A stretch of DNA of 5,577 nt, taken from positions 1 to 5,577 of the forward strand of contig CAYNMM010000031.1 of assembly GCA_964398355.1 (NCBI GenBank), given 5' to 3'. The notes below the pieces were generated by a model, which had not been told where the DNA came from, searched no databases, and was given only the letters and a program-made list of their open reading frames with translations. Made by a program: the position numbers and the translations under genes. Positions 1-5,577 of the stretch are shown piece by piece. Each line of letters opens with the position of its first letter. The first letter of the stretch is position 1. The DNA comes from WFZT01 sp964398355. GTDB taxonomy: Bacteria; Hydrothermota; Hydrothermia; B15-G9; WFZT01.

Positions 1-90
1 CGGAGTGATGCCAAACAGCCTGACGAATAAAAGTTTCTCATGCCAAAAATTATAGATAATGTCAGGCTTTGTGGAGGAGAGTTTGAGTGA

Positions 91-428
91 ATTTTTGTAG
101 GCACGGAAATTATTAGAGAACATTTCGTTGAATTAAAGGCAAAAACGATTACCGTGAAAAATTCCTCAAACACTTCCTTCAGAACCGATTTTCGATTAAA
201 TGTGTTTTGGGGCGCAGGGGTTAATCTTTTGCAGGATATGCTGAACCAATAGAGTGACAAAAATACGTCTTCTGGTTCGAAAGGATTAATTCCTGTTGCA
301 GATTCAAATGGAGAGTTGATCCTGGAAACGATGTAATTTTTGAAGCCAGTTATGGCTCTTCGATTTCAAATCCACGGAGAAACCCGCCAGAGTCGATCCA
401 GTATCGAAGGCAATACGAAGAAATATGA
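91..428 (+). pseudogene. Decayed plus-strand coding remnant, broken in at least two frames
   Basis: No intact gene is present in bases 1-507, but two adjoining open stretches read like protein. Frame 1 is open from 91 to the TAG at 250-252 and includes FRTDFRLNVFWGAGVNLL. Frame 3 is open from 258 to the TGA at 426-428 and includes FKWRVDPGNDVIFEASYG. Frame 1 also continues upstream to base 1, through a TGA at 88-90 and a TAA at 28-30. The alternating hydrophobic/polar pattern, and the FKWRVDPGND stretch, faintly recall the RWxYRPG(S/N) strand near the C-terminus of DUF5916 outer-membrane-type proteins. That is a resemblance from memory, not a match I could test. All three stop codons occur, so a variant genetic code does not explain the breaks. 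The remnant runs toward the hairpin at 508-556, as expected for a 3' gene end. Bases 429-507 hold nothing else I can assign apart from a short palindrome. Confidence 0.27.
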
Positions 429-483
429 TGCAGGACTACCTTCTTGGAGAATATTTTTGGATGTGTCCATATAGTGTAGTGCT

Positions 484-495
484 CAAAAATTTTTG
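484..495. repeat. 12-bp A5/T5 perfect palindrome
   Basis: The sequence CAAAAATTTTTG is self-complementary with no loop. It lies 12 nt before the large hairpin at 508-556. It may simply be AT-rich intergenic sequence or a site of DNA bending. I assign it no function. Confidence 0.3.
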
Positions 496-507
496 TTTAC
501 AGGAGTG

Positions 508-556
508 AAAAATTGGGCGGGGGCGGAGGCGAAGCCTCCGCCCCCGCCCAATTTTT
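508..556. terminator. Perfect 23-bp hairpin, probable bidirectional intrinsic terminator
   Basis: The left arm (508-530) and right arm (534-556) are exact reverse complements with a 3-nt GAA loop (531-533). Each arm has a 16-nt core, GGGCGGGGGCGGAGGC or its complement, with a single non-G/C base, flanked by AATT-type pairs. The right side ends in five T and the left begins with five A, so RNA from either strand would end in a GC-rich stem followed by a U tract. The minus-strand remnant's stop codon (558-560) lies directly against the stem, and the plus-strand remnant ends some 80 nt away. This is the expected place for a terminator shared by converging genes. The apex reads GCGAAGC, known as an exceptionally stable DNA mini-hairpin. 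The stem is much more GC-rich than its surroundings. Confidence 0.82.
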
Positions 557-557
557 A

Positions 558-830
558 TCAAAACTGATTTGCAATATTGAAGAGTCCCAGATCCCTCAAC
601 AATCCAGTGTTATGTCTTCTGGAATGTCCCGGCTTAGTTTCCCATCGTTTTATGTGCGAGGCATCCCTCACTCCAAAAGTGGCTGGATAATAGATGTCCA
701 TTTTAGAATCTGGATAAATCCTTTTGAAAATCCAAGTGATACATGGGGCAGAAGAGTCGATTTCCCGTAAAATATTTTGCAGGTAACTACGGTCTTCTTC
801 CTTATGGCTTGAAATTGACAGAACATTTTC
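558..830 (-). pseudogene. 3' remnant of an unrecognised minus-strand gene
   Basis: The complementary strand is open for 90 codons from just after a TAA (831-833) to a TGA (558-560). The translation looks like a real protein and includes EEDRSYLQNILREID, RDASHIKRWETKPGH and LLRDLGLFNIANQF. There is no ATG, GTG or TTG in its first half. The first Met is about 47 residues from the end. The same frame reads on upstream through the TAA for about 18 more codons toward 885, where it runs into the promoter of the next gene. I therefore read it as the C-terminal end of a gene that lost its 5' part and acquired a nonsense codon. The plus-strand frame over the same bases (513-770) is Ser/Pro/Ile-rich, in codon register with this one, and begins inside the hairpin, so I treat it as a shadow. 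The family is unknown. The ending (RW..., then LLRDLG) vaguely recalls sulfotransferase C-termini, but that is a guess. Confidence 0.42.
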
Positions 831-879
831 TTACGACTTTATAGAAGGTATTTGTTTCCCGTGTGTGAAAGGCTTCAGT

Positions 880-908
880 TTGACTATACATTATGATTGA
901 AATATCAT
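880..908 (+). promoter_or_regulatory. Sigma-70-like promoter for the zinc-ribbon gene, nearly leaderless
   Basis: TTGACT (880-885, 5/6 to consensus) and TATCAT (903-908, 5/6) are separated by exactly 17 bp. Transcription would start around 914-918, against an ATG at 918. No Shine-Dalgarno sequence precedes that ATG. The segment between the -10 and the ATG is TTTACCCCG. An alternative -10 (TATGAT, 892-897) has no matching -35. Confidence 0.55.
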
Positions 909-917
909 TTTACCCCG

Positions 918-1634
918 ATGAATGAGCAAGCTGAATTTCTTGTTGCCCTCCAGAAAATAGATAAAGAAATAGACACCCACATTCTGCGGAAAAAGACAAT
1001 TCCTGAGCAGATTGAGCAGTTGAAAAAAGAGATAGAAAACCTGAAAAATGAGGTGGAACTCCTTAGAAATTCCCTAAAGGAGACCGAGTTGCAGGTTAAG
1101 AAAATTGAGATGGAGATCAAGGACAAGGAAAGTCATATTCAGAATTTACGTTCCAAGGAACACATGGTGAAGAGCAATGAAGAATACAGGGCTTTGATGG
1201 ACGAGATAAGTTTGACAGAAGAGGAAAAAAAGAAGCTTGAAGAGCAGGGATTTGATCTGCTATTCAGGATTGATGAGTTGAAAGCAGAAATTGAGAAAAA
1301 ATCGAGAGAAAATTCCCAGAGAGAAAAGGAATTACTTGCAAAGATAAAAGAGATCGAGGATGAATTTGCCCATATTGATGATAAACTGGAGATACTGAGG
1401 GCGAGGCGCGAAGATCTTGTCAAAAAGCTCGACAATGGGTTGTACAACCAGTATGAAAAAATACGAAAAATCAAGGGAGATGCTGTGGCATTTGTCATTG
1501 AGGGGAGCTGTAGCGGATGTAACGCTGTTTTACCCCTTCAGCTTGTTATTAGTTTAAAATCCACAGGTCAGATTGGAAGATGTGAAAACTGTGGTCGCCT
1601 GCTCGTTTATGTCCCCGAAAAGGACACCAACTGA
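918..1634 (+). CDS. C4 zinc-ribbon coiled-coil protein (zf-RING_7 / DUF164 family)
   Basis: The product is a 238-residue cytosolic protein of a family whose members act as scaffolds, chaperones or RNA/protein-binding factors. Known relatives are chlamydial CdsZ and Helicobacter FlgZ/HP0958. The exact role here is unknown. Residues about 5-175 are Lys/Glu/Leu-rich with heptad character, predicting a long antiparallel coiled-coil hairpin. A C-terminal zinc ribbon follows, with Cys198-x2-Cys201 (CSGC) and Cys222-x2-Cys225 (CENC). The family core CxxC...LP...CxxCGR is intact, so the protein looks functional. I chose the ATG at 918. A TTG at 897 would add seven residues but lies inside the promoter spacer, and MNEQAEFLVALQKID is a typical family N-terminus. 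There is no ribosome-binding site. Initiation is probably on a leaderless transcript. The next gene starts 45 nt downstream behind its own promoter. Confidence 0.9.
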   Translation: MNEQAEFLVALQKIDKEIDTHILRKKTIPEQIEQLKKEIENLKNEVELLRNSLKETELQVKKIEMEIKDKESHIQNLRSKEHMVKSNEEYRALMDEISLTEEEKKKLEEQGFDLLFRIDELKAEIEKKSRENSQREKELLAKIKEIEDEFAHIDDKLEILRARREDLVKKLDNGLYNQYEKIRKIKGDAVAFVIEGSCSGCNAVLPLQLVISLKSTGQIGRCENCGRLLVYVPEKDTN

Positions 1635-1642
1635 ATCCCTTC

Positions 1643-1671
1643 TTGAAATGTAACCACATCAAGGGTATTTT
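1643..1671 (+). promoter_or_regulatory. Sigma-70-like promoter for the radical SAM gene, nearly leaderless
   Basis: TTGAAA (1643-1648, 5/6) and TATTTT (1666-1671, 4/6) are spaced by exactly 17 bp in the 45-nt gap between genes. The -10 ends 8 nt before the ATG at 1680, so the predicted 5' leader is about 0-3 nt. An AAGGG at 1661-1665 is too far from the ATG (14 nt) to serve as a normal ribosome-binding site, and it lies upstream of the predicted transcript start. The segment TTTTATCCCG closely matches TTTTACCCCG in front of the preceding gene. Confidence 0.5.
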
Positions 1672-1679
1672 ATCCCGTT

Positions 1680-4034
1680 ATGAATCACCCCTTTGGTGGA
1701 GATCTTATAAGGTTTGAAAAACCTGCGAGATATATCGGCAGAGAGCGGAATTCTGTTTATAAAGAAAAGTTCAAGTTGAGATTTGCCCTTGTTTATCCAG
1801 AAATCTATGAAGTCGGAATGTCCAACCTCGGATTGAAGATCATTTACCATGTTTTAAACTCCCATGAGGATGTGTATGCCGAAAGATTTTTTATTCCATG
1901 GGTAGATGCCCTATCTTACATGAGGGATTCGGGTATTCCTCTTTTTTCGCTTGAGACGTACACGCCACTTAGAAACTTTGATGTAATAGGATTTTCGATG
2001 CACACTGAGCTGAACTATACAAACCTGTTGCTGGCACTTGATCTTGGTGGAGTTCCCTTGAGACGAATGGACAGGGAAGAAAGGGATCCCGTTGTTGTTC
2101 TTGGAGGTCCTGCTGCTCTAAATCCTGCTCCACTTGAGGAATTCGTGGATGTATTCTTTGTAGGGGAGGCTGAGCTGTCTATAAAAGAAAGTATTCCCAT
2201 CTTTATTGCATGGAAGAGTGGAGAGATTGATAGGGGGACGCTGTTCGAAAAATTATCCGACATTGAGGGCGTTTATGTATCAAGTATCAGGAAAAAGGCG
2301 AGGAAGGGAATTGCCCCATTAAGCAAGGAGTTGTACCCATCGCGTCAGGTTGTGCCAAATATTGATATTGTGCACAACAGGTTGACAATTGAACTAATGA
2401 GGGGGTGCACGCGGGGGTGTAGATTCTGTGAGGGTGGGATGGTGTACCGACCTCTGAGGAAGAGAGAAGTTGACGAGGTAATTGAGTTAATTGAAGCCGG
2501 TGTCAGACACACGGGATGGGATGAGGTGGGACTTCTGGCATTTACCAGCTCTGATTATCCGGAGCTCGTTGAGCTAATTTTGAAAATTAAAGAAAGATTT
2601 GAGAATCAGGTCTATGTGTCCCTTCCGTCCCTTCCTGTTGATGCAATCAGTATGGATCTTATTGAGGCAGTTGAAGATATGAGGAGATTTGGGCTCACAC
2701 TGGCTCCCGAGACGGCTACTGACAGACTCAGGAAGGTGATCAATAAAAATGTTCCCCTTGAGGATATAGAAAAATCAATTGAAATTGCGAAAAGATACGG
2801 CTGGAAACATATCAAGCTTTACTTCATGATCGGACTCCCAACTGAGACCGAGGAAGATGTTAGAGAACTTGGATTTTTCCTGAAAAGAATTGCAAGAAGG
2901 GCTCGTAGAATCAATTTCAAAGCCTCCATATCGCCTTTTGTCCCGAGGCCTCACACGCCATTTCAATGGGTGAGACAGGAATCTCCTGAAGAGATATATG
3001 AAAAAGTGAAGCTGATAAAGTCCATTACGAAAAGGGAGAGAAATCTCCGTATTTCATTTCACAATCCGTACAACTCTGTTCTTGAAGGAATCCTGAGCAG
3101 AGGTGATGAAAAACTAAGTGAAGTGATATTCAATGCATACAGAAACGGTGCCTATCTCGAGAGCTGGTCAGAGCAGTTTGATTTTCACAGATGGGAAAGG
3201 GCTTTTGAATTGGCAGGGTTGCATTGGAGGGATTACCTGAAAGAGCGGGATCTCAGGGAAAAGCTGCCGTGGGACAGAATAGACGTGATGATTTTTAAGA
3301 AATATTTACAGCTTGAGTATCGCAGGGCAATGGAGGAAAAATATACGGTCAATTGTATGACTGATGGTTGCACCGGGTGTGGACCATTTTTGAGAATGGG
3401 GTTTAAACTGTGTAAGGAAGGCTTGCCCACACTGAAAGTCCCCGAGAGGATTGAAGTACCCCGTTTTGAGAAACCAGAAATTTACAGATATGTCATTTTG
3501 TATTCTAAAGAAGGTCACGCCAGATTCATAGCCCACAACGACACTGTGAGATTATTACTTCAAGCGTTGAGGAGCGCAGGGGTTAAGGTGCACTACAGAG
3601 GAGAGTTTGTTCCGCGTCCATCTATCAGTTCTGCGCCATCTCTTATTCTTGGTGCTGTTACCAGGAATGAGCCAATCTATGTTGAGACTTACACACCTGT
3701 GACGCGGGAAATACTGTCAATTGCATCTTCTTACCTGATCCCTGGCCTGAGATTTGTCAAAGCTGTAAAAGTGGAAAGAAAACCTGACTGGCAGAAATTT
3801 GACCGGGTGTATTACAGAGTGAGATTACCTGAAAACCTTAAATTATCAAGTATAAGCGATGGAAAAGGTGTGGAAGTAGAAGTTAAGGAGGGCGAATTAT
3901 TGATAAAGGCGCCGGCAAATAACTTCAGCATACTGAAATTTTTATCAGAAAACCTCGGGGTTGACAGGGAGGAAGCCCGGAGTTTTGAGATTGAGCGTTT
4001 TTATGCCATAACTTATAATACACCCCATGACTGA
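1680..4034 (+). CDS. B12-binding-like / radical SAM / DUF2344 fusion protein (TIGR03960 type)
   Basis: This 784-residue protein belongs to the TIGR03960 radical SAM family, whose reaction is not established. Residues about 29-170 form a Rossmann-like cobalamin-binding-type domain with VIGFSMHTELNYTN and VVLGGPAALNPAPLEEF. I see no DxHxxG motif, so cobalamin may not be bound through a His ligand. The radical SAM core follows at about 235-450. It has the [4Fe-4S] motif Cys243-x3-Cys247-x2-Cys250 (CTRGCRFC), and LTLAPETATDRLR and KLYFMIGLPTETEED further on. A second cysteine group, Cys559-x4-Cys564-x2-Cys567, with Cys578 nearby, probably binds another metal or Fe-S cluster. Residues about 601-780 are the DUF2344 domain (YSKEGHARFIAHND, then RPSISSAPSLILG), which in many Firmicutes is a separate radical SAM-linked protein. 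Length is normal for the fusion. The ATG at 1680 follows a promoter directly, without a ribosome-binding site. The 3' end overlaps moxR by 8 nt and carries that gene's promoter. Confidence 0.93.
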   Translation: MNHPFGGDLIRFEKPARYIGRERNSVYKEKFKLRFALVYPEIYEVGMSNLGLKIIYHVLNSHEDVYAERFFIPWVDALSYMRDSGIPLFSLETYTPLRNFDVIGFSMHTELNYTNLLLALDLGGVPLRRMDREERDPVVVLGGPAALNPAPLEEFVDVFFVGEAELSIKESIPIFIAWKSGEIDRGTLFEKLSDIEGVYVSSIRKKARKGIAPLSKELYPSRQVVPNIDIVHNRLTIELMRGCTRGCRFCEGGMVYRPLRKREVDEVIELIEAGVRHTGWDEVGLLAFTSSDYPELVELILKIKERFENQVYVSLPSLPVDAISMDLIEAVEDMRRFGLTLAPETATDRLRKVINKNVPLEDIEKSIEIAKRYGWKHIKLYFMIGLPTETEEDVRELGFFLKRIARRARRINFKASISPFVPRPHTPFQWVRQESPEEIYEKVKLIKSITKRERNLRISFHNPYNSVLEGILSRGDEKLSEVIFNAYRNGAYLESWSEQFDFHRWERAFELAGLHWRDYLKERDLREKLPWDRIDVMIFKKYLQLEYRRAMEEKYTVNCMTDGCTGCGPFLRMGFKLCKEGLPTLKVPERIEVPRFEKPEIYRYVILYSKEGHARFIAHNDTVRLLLQALRSAGVKVHYRGEFVPRPSISSAPSLILGAVTRNEPIYVETYTPVTREILSIASSYLIPGLRFVKAVKVERKPDWQKFDRVYYRVRLPENLKLSSISDGKGVEVEVKEGELLIKAPANNFSILKFLSENLGVDREEARSFEIERFYAITYNTPHD
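3991..4019 (+). promoter_or_regulatory. Internal promoter for moxR within the radical SAM coding end
   Basis: TTGAGC (3991-3996, 4/6) and a perfect TATAAT (4014-4019) are separated by exactly 17 bp, inside the last codons of the upstream gene. The -10 ends 7 nt before the ATG at 4027, across ACACCCC. The predicted transcript begins at or one base or so from the start codon. There is no Shine-Dalgarno sequence. The matching geometry at two other genes in the window raises confidence. Confidence 0.58.
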
Positions 4035-5019
4035 TAAAGAAATTTTTGAAATTATTACACGTGTAGAATCTTCCATCAACGAAGAGCTCTCCCGGGTTAT
4101 CGTGGGACAGAAGGATGTTCTCGAAAAGATTTTGATAGCCCTGTTATCAGGTGGTCATGTTTTGATTATAGGGGTCCCGGGACTGGCAAAGACATTACTT
4201 GTGAAATCTCTGGCAGCTATACTTGATCTTAAATTCTCAAGGATACAGTTTACACCCGATCTGATGCCCTCAGATATAATTGGAACAGATATTATCGAAG
4301 AAGATCCTGCAACAGGGAGGAGACACTTTAAATTCGTTAAGGGACCTGTATTTGCAAACATGATTCTTGCTGACGAGATCAATAGGACTCCACCCAAGAC
4401 ACAGTCAGCGTTACTTGAAGCCATGCAGGAGCTAAAGGTTACAGCTGGAGGAACTACCTATGAACTTGAAAGGCCCTTTTTTGTACTTGCAACTCAAAAC
4501 CCAATAGAACAGGAGGGTACATATCCTTTGCCTGAGGCACAGCTGGACAGGTTTATGTTTAACATTTTGATTGATTATCCTACATACGATGAAGAGGTAG
4601 AAATAGCCAGGACAACGACGGGAATTCAGGACACAGAACTTCGTAAAGTTCTGGGTAAAGAAGAACTTATTGAGGCTCAGAAACTGGTGAGGAAGGTACC
4701 GATAGCTGATAATGTCGTGGAATTTGCGGTAAAACTTGCAAGGTCTTCGAGGCCCGGAGATGACTTGTCAACGGATTTTGTTAAAGAATATGTCCATTAT
4801 GGGGCGGGACCGAGAGCGTCTCAATATTTGATTTTGGGCGCAAAGGCGCGTGCCCTGCTAAAAGGAAGACCCACTCCGTCTTTTGAAGATGTTCTTGAGG
4901 TGGCACCCGCTGTCTTGAGACACAGGGTGCTTGTCAACTTCAACGCTGAGGCTGAAGGTGTTTCGTCAGAAGATGTTGTAAAACATCTGCTCGAACAGAG
5001 TAAAAAGTGGATGTCTTGA
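4027..5019 (+). CDS. MoxR-family AAA+ ATPase
   Basis: The product is a 330-residue cytosolic ATPase of the MoxR/RavA-like AAA_3 group. These hexamers use ATP hydrolysis as chaperones that assemble or activate client proteins, often together with VWA-domain partners. All core motifs are present: Walker A GVPGLAKT (49-56), Walker B MILADE (111-116), the Walker-B-proximal INRTPPKTQSALLEAMQE (117-134), sensor 1 ATQNP (154-158), the LDRF arginine-finger region (172-175), and sensor 2 in GAGPRA (258-263, Arg262). The lid domain occupies roughly the last 100 residues. Length is typical. The start at 4027 overlaps the preceding gene by 8 nt in another frame and sits just behind a perfect -10 box. The DUF58 and VWA genes that usually follow moxR are absent. 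murA comes 1 nt after its stop. The specific client is therefore unknown. I give no symbol because moxR is a family name. Confidence 0.95.
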   Translation: MTDKEIFEIITRVESSINEELSRVIVGQKDVLEKILIALLSGGHVLIIGVPGLAKTLLVKSLAAILDLKFSRIQFTPDLMPSDIIGTDIIEEDPATGRRHFKFVKGPVFANMILADEINRTPPKTQSALLEAMQELKVTAGGTTYELERPFFVLATQNPIEQEGTYPLPEAQLDRFMFNILIDYPTYDEEVEIARTTTGIQDTELRKVLGKEELIEAQKLVRKVPIADNVVEFAVKLARSSRPGDDLSTDFVKEYVHYGAGPRASQYLILGAKARALLKGRPTPSFEDVLEVAPAVLRHRVLVNFNAEAEGVSSEDVVKHLLEQSKKWMS

Positions 5020-5020
5020 G

Positions 5021-5577
5021 ATGGATAAATTCGAGATAGAAGGTGGGTTTCCTCTAAGAGGTGCTGTTCTCATCAGTGGAGCAAAAAATTCAGTACTCCC
5101 CCTAATGGCAGCTTCCATATTGTTCGACAGACCATTCGTGCTCAAAAATGTTCCTGATGTGATGGATGTTTTTACCATGGCTGAACTTCTGAAGGTCCTT
5201 GGAGTAGAAGCTGAGAGACTGGAAAAGGGGATCTGGAGGATAAATCCAGAGAGAATAGTTTCAACAAAAGCACCCTATGAAATTGTGAAAAAAATGAGGG
5301 CGTCCATTTATGTTCTCGGTCCACTTCTTGTTCGGGAGAAAAGCGCTGAAGTATCGCTTCCCGGTGGATGCGCCTTTGGTCCAAGGCCTGTTGATCTGCA
5401 CCTGAAAGGCCTGAAAATGCTTGGTGCGGAAATAAGGATCTGCCACGGGTACATATGTGGTGATCTGAAAAATGCACACGGGGCAGAGATTTATTTTGAT
5501 AAAAAATCGGTCGGAGCGACTGCACATTTGATGATGGCTGCTGCTTTAATCCCTGATAGAACGAAACTCGTCAATGT
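5021..5577 (+). CDS. murA: UDP-N-acetylglucosamine 1-carboxyvinyltransferase, 3' end outside window
   Basis: The first 185 codons plus 2 nt are present, about 45% of the usual ~420 residues. MurA transfers enolpyruvate from phosphoenolpyruvate to UDP-GlcNAc, the first committed step of peptidoglycan synthesis, in the cytosol. The N-terminal signature ISGAKNSVLPLMAAS carries Lys22, which matches the UDP-GlcNAc-site lysine. The LPGGCAFGPRPVDLH loop carries Cys117, equivalent to E. coli Cys115, the residue alkylated by fosfomycin. Arg93 and Arg122 match conserved active-site arginines. Because the loop has Cys and not Asp, the enzyme should be of the fosfomycin-sensitive type (inference). The ATG at 5021 follows the moxR TGA by one base, with no good ribosome-binding site and no -10 at the spacing used by the other genes. 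Translation is probably coupled to moxR. The reading frame is intact up to the window edge. Confidence 0.96.
   Translation, partial: MDKFEIEGGFPLRGAVLISGAKNSVLPLMAASILFDRPFVLKNVPDVMDVFTMAELLKVLGVEAERLEKGIWRINPERIVSTKAPYEIVKKMRASIYVLGPLLVREKSAEVSLPGGCAFGPRPVDLHLKGLKMLGAEIRICHGYICGDLKNAHGAEIYFDKKSVGATAHLMMAAALIPDRTKLVN

Noticed and set aside
1..252. Stop-codon reassignment to explain the interrupted plus-strand frame
   Set aside because: TAA, TGA and TAG all occur in frame 1, and the intact genes downstream use TGA as a normal stop, so decay or sequence error is simpler.
513..770. 85-codon plus-strand open frame beginning with TTG inside the hairpin
   Set aside because: Its first codons are the hairpin arms, it is Ser/Pro-rich, it has no ribosome-binding site or promoter, and it is in codon register with the more protein-like minus-strand frame, so it is best read as its shadow.
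892..897. TATGAT as an alternative -10 box
   Set aside because: No -35-like hexamer lies 16-18 bp upstream, and no extended -10 TG is present, whereas TATCAT at 903-908 pairs with TTGACT at 17 bp.
897..917. TTG at 897 as the start of the zinc-ribbon protein
   Set aside because: It lies between the -35 and -10 boxes, has no Shine-Dalgarno sequence, and the seven extra residues are not family-like. The ATG at 918 fits both the family N-terminus and the promoter.
1661..1665. AAGGG as a ribosome-binding site for the radical SAM gene
   Set aside because: It is 14 nt from the ATG, beyond normal spacing, and overlaps the promoter spacer.
1663..1676. GGG...CCC mini-hairpin over the -10 region of the second promoter
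   Set aside because: Only three G-C pairs with an 8-nt loop that does not pair, too weak to call a regulatory structure.
4976..5020. Leaderless promoter before murA
   Set aside because: No -10-like hexamer ends 7-10 nt before the ATG. The nearest AT-rich hexamer (TAAAAA, 5001-5006) is too far and lacks a -35 partner.
1..5577. CRISPR array, tRNA, rRNA, insertion sequence or defence operon
   Set aside because: No direct-repeat spacing, cloverleaf, transposase motif or terminal inverted repeat pair was seen. The only strong inverted repeat is the terminator-like hairpin at 508-556.

Overview
The window is a bacterial chromosome segment of moderate GC content. The evidence for Bacteria is a MurA (peptidoglycan synthesis) gene, a C4 zinc-ribbon coiled-coil protein, a TIGR03960-type radical SAM protein and promoters of the sigma-70 pattern. 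Arginine is written mostly with AGA/AGG and the proteins are rich in Lys/Glu/Arg, which suggests, but does not prove, a thermophilic or deep-branching lineage. I cannot name the species.

Layout. Bases 1-896 hold no intact gene. I read them as decayed coding DNA. A plus-strand remnant (roughly 1-428) has protein-like stretches broken by stops and frame changes. A minus-strand remnant (558-830, traces to about 885) lacks a start codon. The two converge on a perfect 23-bp inverted repeat with A and T tracts on its two sides (508-556), which looks like a bidirectional intrinsic terminator. From 880 onward four plus-strand genes are tightly packed: a coiled-coil/zinc-ribbon protein (918-1634), a large radical SAM protein fused to DUF2344 (1680-4034), a MoxR-type AAA+ ATPase (4027-5019, overlapping the previous gene by 8 nt), and the start of murA (5021 to the window end, 1 nt after the moxR stop).

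The most unusual signal is how the first three genes begin. None has a Shine-Dalgarno sequence. Each has a -35-like hexamer, a spacer of exactly 17 bp, and a -10-like hexamer that ends only 7-9 nt before the ATG. That geometry puts the transcription start at or within about 3 nt of the start codon, so the mRNAs should be leaderless or nearly so. The three discriminator regions are also all C-rich. The array therefore looks like serial gene-by-gene promoters rather than one classical operon. Only murA looks dependent on its upstream neighbour for translation.

Functionally the genes form no obvious single pathway. MurA is cell-wall synthesis, MoxR is a chaperone-like ATPase whose usual VWA/DUF58 partners are not next to it, and the first two genes belong to widespread but poorly characterised families. 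I found no CRISPR array, tRNA, rRNA, insertion sequence or recognisable defence system.
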